Counted from the stretch's first letter, positions 9,404-17,981 are shown. The stretch is DNA of 64,000 nucleotides from Roseobacter sp. (GCA_024636495.1 JAGXGZ010000048.1:62001-126000); one strand, 5' to 3'. Notes: generated from the letters alone by a model not told the origin. Program-made: numbers and translations.

Positions 9404-11008
9404 ATGGCCTATGATTACGCCCCCTTTCCCTACTCGCCGCCTCCCGGCCTGACTGCGCCAGAACCACGGCACCCCGTGGTCATCGTCGGTGCCGGCCCGA
9501 TCGGCCTTGCGATGGCGATTGATCTGGCCCAGCACGGCGTGGCTTCGGTGGTGCTGGATGACAATAACGTTGTCTCGGTCGGGTCCCGCGCGATCTGCTG
9601 GGCCAAGCGCACGCTGGAAATCTTTGACCGTCTGGGCATTGGCGAACGTATGTTGGCCAAGGGCGTGACTTGGAAAATCGGGCGCAATTTCCATGGCGAC
9701 AAACAGGTCTACGCGTTCGATCTGTTACCGGAACCGGGCCATAAATATCCTGCGTTCATCAATCTCCAGCAATATTACGTCGAACAATATCTGGCCGAAC
9801 GCACACGGGATTTCCCCGACCTGATCGACCTGCGGTTCCTGAACAAAGTCACCGCCCACACCGATCACGGCGATCATGTCACCCTCGACATCGCGACCCC
9901 CGATGGCCACTACACGCTAACGACCGACTACTACATCGCCTGTGACGGTGCCGGGTCCGCGACCCGCAAACGCATGGACCTACCCTTCGAGGGGCAAACC
10001 TTCGAAGAGCATTTCCTGATCGTCGACGTCGAGATGGAAACCTCCCCTTTCGGCAACCACGACACGCCCGAACGCTGGTTCTGGTTCAATCCGCCCTTCC
10101 ACAACGGTCAATCCGCGCTACTGCACAAACAGCCCGACAATATCTACCGCATCGACCTGCAACTTGGCCCCGACACCGACCCCAAGCTAGAGGCAACCGA
10201 GGAAAAGGTCCTCCCCCGGATCAAGGCCATCGTGGGCGACACGCCCTTCCGCCTCGACTGGATGAGCGTCTATAAATTCCGCTGTGCCAAGCTGGATCGC
10301 TTTGTGCATAACCGCGTGATCTTCGTCGGCGACAGCGCCCATGTGGTCAGCCCTTTCGGCGCGCGCGGCGGCAATGGTGGCATTCAGGACGTGGATAATC
10401 TTGGCTGGAAAATTGCTGCCGTCTTGAACGGCCAAGCCCCCGAGAAACTCATCGAAAGCTACAACACTGAACGCGTACATGGCTCTGCCGAGAACATCCT
10501 GAATTCGGCCCGCGCCACGAATTTCATGACCCCTAAATCCCCGATCGAGGCGCTGTTCCGCAACGAAGTTCTTTCCCTTGCCGCAGACCACCCCTTTGCG
10601 CGCAAGCTGATCAACTCTGGTCGCTTGTCCCAACCCTGCGATCTGTCGTCGTCGCCGCTATCAACCGCAGGCGACGCGCCCATCGCCCCCGGCTTTCCGA
10701 TGATGGATGCGCCGCTTGACGGCCCGGATGGCCCAACGTGGCTGACCACCGCGGTGCAAGGCCATTTCACCCTAATGACCGCAAGCACCATGCCTTTGCC
10801 TGCGATCAAAGGCATTCACCGCATCGGCATTAATCAACAAGCAGATTACCCTTGCTTTGCGTCGGCCGGTGGCCACGCCGAAACGCGCTATGGCACAGAT
10901 AGAATCTATCTTCTGCGGCCCGACGGACATGTTTGCGCCGTGTTCGACACCGCCGATCCAGCTGCGATAAAGGCGGCTCGCGACCGCGCACTGGGGGTAA
11001 CCATATGA
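9404..11008 (+). CDS. FAD-dependent aromatic hydroxylase (possible MhaA-type)
   Basis: A 534-residue class A flavoprotein monooxygenase. The FAD motif GAGPIG is at residues 29-34, the DG motif YYIACDGAGSATRK lies in the middle, and the GD motif VIFVGDSAHVVSPFGARGG is followed by NLGWKIAAVL. A C-terminal thioredoxin-like tail of about 150 residues resembles that of MhpA/phenol hydroxylase relatives. The start ATG at 9404 lies 11 bases after the MBL gene; a longer frame within the MBL gene is rejected. The stop overlaps a DUF2783 gene as ATGA. In Pseudomonas putida U, 3-hydroxyphenylacetate 6-hydroxylase is a flavoprotein plus a small coupling protein that yields homogentisate. The context fits that role, but the substrate is unproven. 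Confidence 0.85.
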   Translation: MAYDYAPFPYSPPPGLTAPEPRHPVVIVGAGPIGLAMAIDLAQHGVASVVLDDNNVVSVGSRAICWAKRTLEIFDRLGIGERMLAKGVTWKIGRNFHGDKQVYAFDLLPEPGHKYPAFINLQQYYVEQYLAERTRDFPDLIDLRFLNKVTAHTDHGDHVTLDIATPDGHYTLTTDYYIACDGAGSATRKRMDLPFEGQTFEEHFLIVDVEMETSPFGNHDTPERWFWFNPPFHNGQSALLHKQPDNIYRIDLQLGPDTDPKLEATEEKVLPRIKAIVGDTPFRLDWMSVYKFRCAKLDRFVHNRVIFVGDSAHVVSPFGARGGNGGIQDVDNLGWKIAAVLNGQAPEKLIESYNTERVHGSAENILNSARATNFMTPKSPIEALFRNEVLSLAADHPFARKLINSGRLSQPCDLSSSPLSTAGDAPIAPGFPMMDAPLDGPDGPTWLTTAVQGHFTLMTASTMPLPAIKGIHRIGINQQADYPCFASAGGHAETRYGTDRIYLLRPDGHVCAVFDTADPAAIKAARDRALGVTI

Positions 11009-11190
11009 CTTTGGAAGATAAACTTGGCCCGAATGGCGACGCGTTTTACAATACCTTGATGAACACGCACGAGGGGCTGACAGATGCGCAAAGCCACGCG
11101 CTGAACGCGCGCCTTGTGCTGATCCTTGCAAACGAGATTGGCGATCTGCAAAAGCTTACGGCATTGCTGATGGCTGCAAAGGGTGTTTGA
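11005..11190 (+). CDS. DUF2783 small protein, possible hydroxylase partner
   Basis: A 61-residue protein, MTLEDKLGPNGDAFYNTLMN at the start, predicted to be two helices with a conserved LNARLVLILANEIGDL stretch. It belongs to the small family I recognise as DUF2783, which recurs next to flavoprotein hydroxylases. Its ATG overlaps the stop of the flavoprotein gene (ATGA), implying coupled, near-equal synthesis. By analogy with the small coupling protein MhaB, it may keep hydroxylation coupled to NADH oxidation. No catalytic residues are evident and the function is inferred. Confidence 0.75.
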   Translation: MTLEDKLGPNGDAFYNTLMNTHEGLTDAQSHALNARLVLILANEIGDLQKLTALLMAAKGV

Positions 11191-11195
11191 TCTTT

Positions 11196-12392
11196 ATGTC
11201 AGCAGGTGCAGCTTCTGTGATCCTTAAAAATATTGCTGTGCCGGTTTCGCTTGCGGGGCCTGATCTTGGCGGCACCCTGCAGGGCCAATGCCTTTATGGA
11301 GATCTTCATATTGTCCCGGATGGATCCAACAGATTGATCCCTTGCGAACCTTCGCCCCACGCCAAACTTGTTATCCCACACCTGACCGAAGCGCATTGCC
11401 ATCTCGACAAGTGTCACAGCATTAACAGGTTGGGGCCTGTCGGTGGCGATCTGCCGCAAGCCATTGAAGCACAAGCGAAAGACCGCAAGAACTGGACCAA
11501 AACAGATCTGCAAACGCGCATCACCAAAGGGTTACGCGAAGCCAGGGCGTCGCACTGTGGCGCGATCCGCAGCCATATCGATTGGGGCGAAGATGCGCAG
11601 CCCCCAATCGCTTGGCACGTCTTGGGTGAACTGGCAAACGACAGTGATCTGACCGTACAACGCAGCGCCCTCATGGGAATTGACAAGCTGGCTGATAGCG
11701 ATTTTTGCACGCAGGTTGCCTTGCACATCGCGCGCTCCCAAGGGGGCGTATTGGGTGGGTTTGTCCTTGCGCACCGAAATCGGGTTATGGGGATCGACAA
11801 TGTCATAAAACAGGCCATCCACCACGGCCTCCCGCTGGATTTTCACGTGGACGAAACACTGGAAGACATGGATGGCCTTAGCCTTATCGCGGATGCGATC
11901 CTTCGCCTTGATTATAAGGGTCCGGTTTTATGTGGCCATGCGTGCAACATGACGAATCTGTCGGGTGATCCGCTTGCACGTTTGATCGACAAATTGCTGA
12001 AGGCGGGTATTTCGATCTGCGCGCTCCCCACGACCAACCTGTACCTACAAGGGCGCACCGGTGGCACGCCGGACCGGCGCGGCATCACGCGGTTGCGCGA
12101 ACTGGACACGGCTGGCGTGCCGATTGTCCTTGCCTCCGACAACGTGGCCGATGCTTTTTGCCCGACCGGCCAACACGATCCTATGGCCGCCCTTCATCTC
12201 GGGGTGCTTGGCGCACATCTTGATCCCCCCTTTGACCGCTGGTTGCCTTCGATCACCAACAACGCGCGCCGCGCTATGGGATTGGACGGGATATTTGTGA
12301 AGACGGCCAAAGCGTCAGAGTTGCTGATATCGGACGCTACCAGCATTGCAGATCTTATTTCAGGGCGGGACGCCTTAACTTCGCTAGCCTAA
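11196..12392 (+). CDS. Amidohydrolase, cytosine-deaminase-like
   Basis: A 398-residue amidohydrolase-superfamily protein of the CodA/AtzC branch. HCHLDK (metal motif) follows TEAHCHL near residue 65, AIRSHIDWG follows further on, LDFHVDE near 210, CGHACNM near 245 and LASDNVADAFCPTG near 315. Together these supply the His/Glu/Asp metal and catalytic residues of the cytosine deaminase type. The substrate is not predictable; members act on cytosine, triazines or other cyclic amides. The ATG at 11196 lacks an obvious Shine-Dalgarno. It begins 5 bases after the DUF2783 gene and may be co-transcribed, although its chemistry does not obviously belong to homogentisate catabolism. Confidence 0.82.
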   Translation: MSAGAASVILKNIAVPVSLAGPDLGGTLQGQCLYGDLHIVPDGSNRLIPCEPSPHAKLVIPHLTEAHCHLDKCHSINRLGPVGGDLPQAIEAQAKDRKNWTKTDLQTRITKGLREARASHCGAIRSHIDWGEDAQPPIAWHVLGELANDSDLTVQRSALMGIDKLADSDFCTQVALHIARSQGGVLGGFVLAHRNRVMGIDNVIKQAIHHGLPLDFHVDETLEDMDGLSLIADAILRLDYKGPVLCGHACNMTNLSGDPLARLIDKLLKAGISICALPTTNLYLQGRTGGTPDRRGITRLRELDTAGVPIVLASDNVADAFCPTGQHDPMAALHLGVLGAHLDPPFDRWLPSITNNARRAMGLDGIFVKTAKASELLISDATSIADLISGRDALTSLA

Positions 12393-12498
12393 ACCGAGAT
12401 ATGCAGACCCCAGCGCCCGTTAGAGCCACCCGCCCAATCCTTTTACGCAGCCTTGCCCTTGACGCATTGCACCTCAACACCGACACTCCCTTATCCAA

Positions 12499-12512
12499 GC
12501 TTGGCACCAAGC
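12499..12512. promoter_or_regulatory. Inverted repeat upstream of the binding-protein gene
   Basis: GCTTGG-CA-CCAAGC is a perfect 6-bp inverted repeat in the 229-base gap before the 12622 gene. It is a plausible operator half-site pair. Nothing else recognisable is seen in this gap, and a 74-codon frame across it looks spurious. Confidence 0.3.
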
Positions 12513-12621
12513 CAAGTAATAGACGCAGAACAACTGCATCACCACATCTCGGGGCTTTGGCGCTGAGAAGCGAAAGTGAACCTCATATCGACGGGGTGAC
12601 ACATCAACAGAGAGGAAGATT

Positions 12622-14289
12622 ATGAGTTTTTTGACCCGTACCGGGAAACCACTGCCGCAGTCCATTTTGGAGTCTGCCGAGGCCGCCAAAAAAGATCCGG
12701 TTAACCGCCGCGAGTTTCTGGCCATCGCAAGTGCTTTTGGCGCCACGACAGCGACCGCTTATGCGATGATCGGCATGCCGACGCCCGCAAGCGCTGCGGC
12801 CCACAAAGAAGGCGGCACCGTGCGCATGCAGATGGAAGTACGCGCCCTGAAAGATCCCCGCACATATGACTGGTCGCAAATCGCGAACTTCTCGCGAGGC
12901 TGGCTTGAGTATCTGGCGATCTGGGAAAACGACGGCACATTCACCCCTGCCCTGCTGGAAAGCTGGGAAATCAACGATGATGCCACCGAATATACATTGA
13001 ACGTCCGCCAAGGCGTGACGTGGAATGATGGCACACCCTTTACCGCTGCGGATGTTGTGCGCAACATCGAAGGCTGGTGTGACAAATCGGTCGAGGGCAA
13101 CTCTATGGCGGGTCGCTTTGCAACGCTGATCGACGAAGCGACAGGCATGGCGATCGAAGGGGCGATCACGGCCACCGATGATCACACCGTCAAATTGATG
13201 CTGCCGCGCCCCGACATCACCTTGATCCCCGGCATGGCGGATTATCCTGCCGCGATTGTTCCCGCAGGCTTTGATCCTGAAACCATGCTCGATAACCCGG
13301 TTGGTACGGGTGCCTATTTGCCCGAATCCCTTGAGGTTGGCGTGAAAGGTGTGCTGGTCAAGAACCCCGATCACGCATGGTGGGGCACCGAAGTTTACGG
13401 CGGTCCATACATCGACCGGCTAGAATACATCGACTATGGGACCGATCCGTCGGCCTTTGTCGCGGCGGCCGAGGCTGATGAAATTGATGCGACCTATTCC
13501 ATCGAGGGTGAATTCATCGACGTGTTCGGCACTTTGGATGGGTGGAACGAAAACGAAATCGCAACAGCGGCAACCATCGTTATCCGCCCCAATCAGCTGG
13601 CCGAAGTCGATGGCAAGATGCCTTATGCGGACCCGCGTGTACGTCAGGCGATTTCGATGGCCGTCGACAATGCCGTTCTGCTGGAACTGGGCTATGCCGG
13701 ACGTGGTCTGGTCGCCGACAACCATCACGTTGGTCCGATGCACCCTGAATTCGCAGAAATCCCGCCGCGCAAGGTTGACCCCGCTGCCGCCAAGGCGCTC
13801 ATGGAAGAAGCAGGCATGGCCGATTTCGAACACGAACTGTTCTCGATCGACGATGCCTGGCGCAAAGACACGACCGATGCAGTCGCCGCGCAACTGCGTG
13901 ACGCTGGAATCAAGGTCAAGCGGACCATCCTGCCCGGTTCGACCTTTTGGAACGACTGGACGAAATATCCGTTCTCGTCGACCAACTGGAACGCCCGTCC
14001 CTTAGGTGTTCAGATCTGGGCGCTGGCTTATCGCTCTGGCGAAGCGTGGAACGAATTTGGCTGGGCCAACTCAGAGTTCGATGCCTTGTTGACCAAGGCC
14101 CTATCGGTGGCTGACGTTGAAAAACGGCGCGCAATCATGGCGGAAGGCGAAGCGCTGATTCAAAGCGAAGGCGTGACGATCCAGCCTTACTGGCGGTCGC
14201 TGTACAACCACACCAAAGTTGGTCTGGTTGGCGCAAATCATCACATCGGGTTCGAATATCACCCAGCACGTATGGCGTGGACCATGTGA
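12622..14289 (+). CDS. Tat-exported ABC substrate-binding protein (peptide/opine type)
   Basis: A 555-residue family-5 (OppA/DppA-type) solute-binding protein. Residues 28-33 (NRREFL), followed by a hydrophobic stretch and ASAAA near residue 60, form a twin-arginine signal, so it is exported folded to the periplasm. The SBP core shows ALLESWEINDDATEYTLNVR, GVTWNDGTPFTAADV and VRQAISMAVD. No permease or ATPase gene is adjacent, so it is an orphan receptor that may feed a transporter encoded elsewhere. GAGGAAG precedes the start. The ligand is unknown; the upstream amidohydrolase may share its substrate class. A terminator follows. Confidence 0.9.
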   Translation: MSFLTRTGKPLPQSILESAEAAKKDPVNRREFLAIASAFGATTATAYAMIGMPTPASAAAHKEGGTVRMQMEVRALKDPRTYDWSQIANFSRGWLEYLAIWENDGTFTPALLESWEINDDATEYTLNVRQGVTWNDGTPFTAADVVRNIEGWCDKSVEGNSMAGRFATLIDEATGMAIEGAITATDDHTVKLMLPRPDITLIPGMADYPAAIVPAGFDPETMLDNPVGTGAYLPESLEVGVKGVLVKNPDHAWWGTEVYGGPYIDRLEYIDYGTDPSAFVAAAEADEIDATYSIEGEFIDVFGTLDGWNENEIATAATIVIRPNQLAEVDGKMPYADPRVRQAISMAVDNAVLLELGYAGRGLVADNHHVGPMHPEFAEIPPRKVDPAAAKALMEEAGMADFEHELFSIDDAWRKDTTDAVAAQLRDAGIKVKRTILPGSTFWNDWTKYPFSSTNWNARPLGVQIWALAYRSGEAWNEFGWANSEFDALLTKALSVADVEKRRAIMAEGEALIQSEGVTIQPYWRSLYNHTKVGLVGANHHIGFEYHPARMAWTM

Positions 14290-14311
14290 ACCGTCTGATA
14301 TGAATTCAGGC

Positions 14312-14342
14312 AAAGGGCTGCGCATCGCGTGGCCCTTTTCGT
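14312..14342 (+). terminator. Intrinsic terminator after the binding-protein gene
   Basis: AAAGGGC pairs with GCCCTTT and the inner TGCGC with GCGTG (G-U pairs allowed), giving a 12-bp stem with a 3-base loop at 14312-14338. It is followed by TCGTTT. It separates the plus-strand genes from the minus-strand box locus. Confidence 0.75.
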
Positions 14343-14348
14343 TTCTAG

Positions 14349-15389
14349 CTAAAAGAAGCGGTGGAGATCTGGTGACGGTGACCACAGAACAGGATCGGCA
14401 GTTTTCAGGGCGCAAAGCCTTTGCGTGATCTCATTAACACCGATGGCTTTGGCGCGCTTTGTCAGATCTGGCAGCCCCAGTTTGTACAGTGTCAGTTGAT
14501 CAAGCGCATCGCGCGTCAAGCCGTCGTTCAGCAAGGGTGCCGCTGCATTCATCACCCCCAGGATCAATGCGTCTGCCGCCGCTGTAAGGGTCAGGTCGAC
14601 CGGATCAATACCGGCAAAGCGGGCCTCCTCGACCACCATATCCTCCATTAGCGGGTCGATCACCGCACCGCCGCCACCGGGGTATCTGTACCATCCAACG
14701 CCAATAGATCGTCCCAACCGACCCTCGCGCACCATGCGGTCAGCAACAAGCAGATCGGTTCCAGCAGCTCTGCGCCGCGCAAATGCAACCTCAAGCCCGA
14801 TCGCGTCCTGCGCTTTCAGCAGCCCTTGAGTGAACCCAGCCTCTTCCAACGCCTCGTCCAGTTCCCATGGTGTTATGCCCACCAACAAAAGCTTATCCAC
14901 CAGCGCAAGGGCTGCGTCTTGCAAAACAGCACCTGCAAAAACGTCTCTGCGCGCGCTGACCGAAAACGGAACATTCAGCTGGGTGACAAACCTCCGTGCC
15001 GCAGCACTACTCGGGTCCAAGGCGCTCCCAAGCGCGATCTCGGCAAAACGCGGATCAAGCAAGTCCATCGCGACAGTGCGGTCTGGTTCTGGGGCGGATA
15101 CCAGCGCAAGTGGCCCCTCAAGCAAAACGATCAAAGCGTCTGTTGGCGCTTTGGCTGCATGATCGCCACGACACAGGAATACGTCGCACTTGCCTTTGAT
15201 CCTCGCTAAAACTGGGACGTTCAGATCAGGCAACCGCCGCCCGATGATCTCGCCGACGCGCACGGCATCGTTTGGATCAGGTTCTACAACCGTGACTTTG
15301 TGACCTGTGGCGCACATCGCCACGATCAAATCCAGACTTGCTGTACCCAGATCATATAAAACCATATCCAAAGCTAGCGGTGCCGTCAC
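14349..15389 (-). CDS. Degenerate 3-hydroxyacyl-CoA-dehydrogenase-like protein
   Basis: A 346-residue protein whose C-terminal half has two hydroxyacyl-CoA dehydrogenase C-domain repeats: GITPWELDEALEEAGF, DAIGLEVAFARRR, RMVREGRLGRSIGVGWYRYP, then a second copy from about residue 250. The N-terminal Rossmann part (residues 8-45) lacks the GxGxxG loop, reading LYDLGTASLDLIVAM. The catalytic HxxNP segment is also missing. It may have lost dehydrogenase activity and bind acyl-CoA only. The GTG start overlaps the boxR stop (GTGA), so it is the last, coupled gene of the box locus. It could act in downstream dehydroadipyl-CoA oxidation or be a ligand-binding partner; neither is shown. Confidence 0.7.
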   Translation of the reverse strand: MTAPLALDMVLYDLGTASLDLIVAMCATGHKVTVVEPDPNDAVRVGEIIGRRLPDLNVPVLARIKGKCDVFLCRGDHAAKAPTDALIVLLEGPLALVSAPEPDRTVAMDLLDPRFAEIALGSALDPSSAAARRFVTQLNVPFSVSARRDVFAGAVLQDAALALVDKLLLVGITPWELDEALEEAGFTQGLLKAQDAIGLEVAFARRRAAGTDLLVADRMVREGRLGRSIGVGWYRYPGGGGAVIDPLMEDMVVEEARFAGIDPVDLTLTAAADALILGVMNAAAPLLNDGLTRDALDQLTLYKLGLPDLTKRAKAIGVNEITQRLCALKTADPVLWSPSPDLHRFF

Positions 15390-16276
15390 TTGCCCGGCGT
15401 TTCCAAGAAATGCCGCTTTTCAATAATCTTCAGTAGGTCTTTCAACGATGCGTTAACCGGGCGGTTTGATGTATTGATCTGCGCATCTGCGCGCTCATAA
15501 AGCGGTGTGCGGGTATCCAGAAGGTTTTTAAGCTGCGTCATCGCCGCCGGATTACCCTCCATCGGGCGCACGTCACCTTGGGCGCGCACACGCTGCATGT
15601 ATTCCGACGGGCTCGTATAGACCCAAATCGTGTGAAACCGCTGCAACAGTGTCGCATAAGTCGCTTGTTCTGCAACGATCCCACCGGCCACGGCCAAAAT
15701 CATTTTATCATGGGTGGCGCTGACCCGCTCCAGGGCCTCAGCCTCAAGTTCGCGGTAGCCTTCCTGACCGTACAGCGCCATCACCTCTGCAACGGGCATG
15801 TCGCTGGCCAGTTCGATCTCTTTGTTCAACTCTACAAAGGGAAGATCCAGCGCCACACCCGCAAGCCTGCCGAGTGTGGATTTGCCAGCCCCGCGCAACC
15901 CGATCAAGCAGATGCGCCCTGACCGCATCGCTGTTGGGCTTTGCTTTGACAGAAGAGCCCTGACCTGCTGTTGAACATCTGGATTTGCCTTGCTGAACAA
16001 CCGGGCAACCCTTTCAACATCGCGATCAAAGGGAACGGTTTCCGATAGCAAAGTTTCTATCTTGAGATCCAACGCGACGGCCACCCTTTGCAACAAAATG
16101 ACCGAGATGTTGCCCTCTCCGGCCTCAAGCTGCGCCAGATACCGAGGGGATACGCCTGATATTTCCGACAATACCCGGCGCGGCAATCCTCGCGCCTTGC
16201 GTGCCTCACGGACCCGCGCGGCAAGCCGTTGGATCAGATCTTGCGCTTGGTTTGCGGTATGGGACGTGTCTGACAT
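15386..16276 (-). CDS. boxR: BoxR/BzdR-type transcriptional regulator
   Basis: A 296-residue fusion regulator. An XRE helix-turn-helix domain (residues about 16-72, with LSEISGVSPRYLAQLEAGEG) is joined by a linker to a shikimate-kinase-like domain from about residue 120. That domain carries the P-loop GLRGAGKS (126-133) and EAEALERV. This is the architecture of BzdR and BoxR of Azoarcus, whose kinase-like domain senses benzoyl-CoA and releases DNA. It is therefore the presumed repressor of the box locus. Two TGCA-containing sites lie in the 77 bases upstream, suggesting autoregulation. It is coupled to the downstream dehydrogenase-like gene. Confidence 0.93.
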   Translation of the reverse strand: MSDTSHTANQAQDLIQRLAARVREARKARGLPRRVLSEISGVSPRYLAQLEAGEGNISVILLQRVAVALDLKIETLLSETVPFDRDVERVARLFSKANPDVQQQVRALLSKQSPTAMRSGRICLIGLRGAGKSTLGRLAGVALDLPFVELNKEIELASDMPVAEVMALYGQEGYRELEAEALERVSATHDKMILAVAGGIVAEQATYATLLQRFHTIWVYTSPSEYMQRVRAQGDVRPMEGNPAAMTQLKNLLDTRTPLYERADAQINTSNRPVNASLKDLLKIIEKRHFLETPGK

Positions 16277-16289
16277 GAAGGGCCCCTGA

Positions 16290-16303
16290 TGTACAATAAT
16301 GCA
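16290..16303 (-). promoter_or_regulatory. Secondary TGCA-N6-NNCA site before boxR
   Basis: On the minus strand the site reads TGCATTATTGTACA, a TGCA box and a TACA box six bases apart. It starts exactly 50 bases from the stronger site at 16340, on the promoter-proximal side, 14 bases upstream of the boxR start codon. Confidence 0.4.
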
Positions 16304-16339
16304 AACCTATTCAAAAAACCGCCAACATCAACCGATTTA

Positions 16340-16353
16340 TGCGAAAAAGTGCA
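16340..16353 (-). promoter_or_regulatory. Candidate BoxR operator upstream of boxR
   Basis: On the minus strand the site reads TGCACTTTTTCGCA, matching the motif TGCACT-N4-YGCR also found before boxC and bclA. It lies in the boxR-thioesterase gap, 64-77 bases upstream of the boxR start codon. Confidence 0.6.
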
Positions 16354-16779
16354 TTAGTCGGCGCGGATAAGCGGTTCAACCACCTTACGGATACGGTCTG
16401 GCGCGGGCATGCTTTTGAACACATCGGCTTGGGTGAAGACGCACGTGAAACTGCCTGTGAAACACAGCACGTCGTTCTGGAAAGCCTTCATACCAAAGGT
16501 TATTGATTTCGTCCCCAGCCGCGTCGGATATGTCTCGCACATCAAGCGATGGCGTGGGGTGACAGGGCTGGAAAAATCCATCGACAGGTTCACGAAGGGT
16601 GTGCCCATGTTGCGGTCGATCTCCATCTGGAACCAACCCTCACCGTCGAAATGTTCCTCCCACCACGCGTTGATCGCATCCAGCGCGAACCACGGCAGGC
16701 GGGCGGTATAAGCGATCTGCGCCGGGTCGCAATCGCCCCAAGTAACGCGAATTTCATGCACAAAAGGCTGTGTTGTCAT
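16354..16779 (-). CDS. 4-hydroxybenzoyl-CoA-type thioesterase
   Basis: A 141-residue hot-dog-fold acyl-CoA thioesterase. GDCDPAQIAY (residues 15-24) contains the aspartate of the 4-hydroxybenzoyl-CoA thioesterase active site, and FALDAINAWWEEHF follows on the long helix. It starts one base after the boxA stop and precedes boxR. In aerobic CoA-dependent aromatic pathways, such thioesterases hydrolyse dead-end CoA thioesters and recycle coenzyme A, which is its likely role here, on benzoyl-CoA or an epoxide derivative. Confidence 0.88.
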   Translation of the reverse strand: MTTQPFVHEIRVTWGDCDPAQIAYTARLPWFALDAINAWWEEHFDGEGWFQMEIDRNMGTPFVNLSMDFSSPVTPRHRLMCETYPTRLGTKSITFGMKAFQNDVLCFTGSFTCVFTQADVFKSMPAPDRIRKVVEPLIRAD

Positions 16780-17958
16780 TCAGTAGGTTTCCACATGATA
16801 GCGGCCGTCTTCGCGCATGGTGTCCCGCAGCGCTGTCCACTGCTGCCCCATGCTTTCGGCGATTGAAGTCATCGCCTTTTCAACACCTTCTTCCATGCCG
16901 CGCAACCCGCAGATGTAGATATAGGTGTGCGGGTCGGCCAGCAATTCCGCAACGGAATCCTGCTCGACCAAGATACGATCCTGAACATATTCCTTAGCGG
17001 TGCCGACCTCGCGGCTGAACACCAGATGCTGTTTCAGCAAGCTTTCAGGGACCTTCTTGAGCGGGCCAAAATAGGGCAGGCTTTTGGGCGTGCGCGCGCC
17101 AAAAAACATGGTCATCCCGCCTGTCGCACCGCTGCGCTGGCGCTGCATGGTAAAGGCGCGCATGGGGGCCGATCCGGTGCCGGTGCATATCAACAACAGG
17201 TGTGCCTTCGGATCGCTGGGCATGAGGAAGGTCGCGCCAAAGGGGCCGGTGACCTCGACCTCGGCCCCAGTTTCCAGATCACACAAGAAATTCGACGCCA
17301 ACCCCTGCGCCTCGCGTTTCACCGTAAGCGAGATGTTGTGGTAGCCGGAACGTTCGCCGTCTCGCGGGCTTGAGATCGAATAAAGCCGGGGCAAATGCGC
17401 CTTGCCCTCGGCATCGGTGCCGGGGGGGATAATGCCAACCGATTGCCCTTCGAGCACGGGAAAGGGCAGCGCACCGGGGTCAAGAATGATGTGGCGCACG
17501 TCATGGTCAGGGTCATCGGTCAGACGGTAATTGCCCTGCACCTTCATCTTGGCAGGCTTGCCAAGGTTATACATGTTCACTGCAGGCTTGCCCGCTGTGG
17601 CAGGCGCCTTGGCCTTGCCGCCCGCACCCTTATGCGCCTCGGCCAGAAGAGCCGCGATCGGATCAACCTCGCCGTCGTCACCCGAGGAAGTCGCAACCTC
17701 GATATCCTCTTGGTCGGGCAGTTCTTCCATCTCGTATTGCTGTTCCAGCGTGTAGGGCACATCGACCACGCGCCATTCGTCGATCGAGCCTGTGGGGCAA
17801 ACGGGAATACAATCCATGCAGAAATTACAGGTGTCGAAATTCACCACGACATTGTTGTCGTCATGTTCAATCGCACCCACTGGGCAGGTCATTTCGCAGG
17901 TGTAACAGCGAATGCAAATCTCGGGATCAATAAGGTGCTGTTTGACGGGCTGGTTCAT
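16780..17958 (-). CDS. boxA: Benzoyl-CoA epoxidase reductase component BoxA
   Basis: Iron-sulfur flavoprotein that passes electrons from NADPH to BoxB for 2,3-epoxidation of benzoyl-CoA. The 392-residue product has two [4Fe-4S] ferredoxin motifs, C15-x2-C18-x2-C21-x3-C25P and C44-x2-C47-x2-C50-x3-C54P. An acidic, Ala-rich linker (about 75-125) comes next. The ferredoxin-NADP reductase module has RLYSISSPRDGE for FAD and LLICTGTGSAPMRAF for NADP, and ends in Y, as in that family. The start at 17958 has AGGAG upstream; the longer frame has none. It lies between boxB and the thioesterase gene. Confidence 0.95.
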   Translation of the reverse strand: MNQPVKQHLIDPEICIRCYTCEMTCPVGAIEHDDNNVVVNFDTCNFCMDCIPVCPTGSIDEWRVVDVPYTLEQQYEMEELPDQEDIEVATSSGDDGEVDPIAALLAEAHKGAGGKAKAPATAGKPAVNMYNLGKPAKMKVQGNYRLTDDPDHDVRHIILDPGALPFPVLEGQSVGIIPPGTDAEGKAHLPRLYSISSPRDGERSGYHNISLTVKREAQGLASNFLCDLETGAEVEVTGPFGATFLMPSDPKAHLLLICTGTGSAPMRAFTMQRQRSGATGGMTMFFGARTPKSLPYFGPLKKVPESLLKQHLVFSREVGTAKEYVQDRILVEQDSVAELLADPHTYIYICGLRGMEEGVEKAMTSIAESMGQQWTALRDTMREDGRYHVETY

Positions 17959-17981
17959 TACATACGCTCCTGCGGCTAAGA

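Noticed and set aside
12401-12625. 74-codon frame before the Tat binding-protein gene
   Set aside because: Runs through the binding-protein start, has no ribosome-binding site and no domain pattern.
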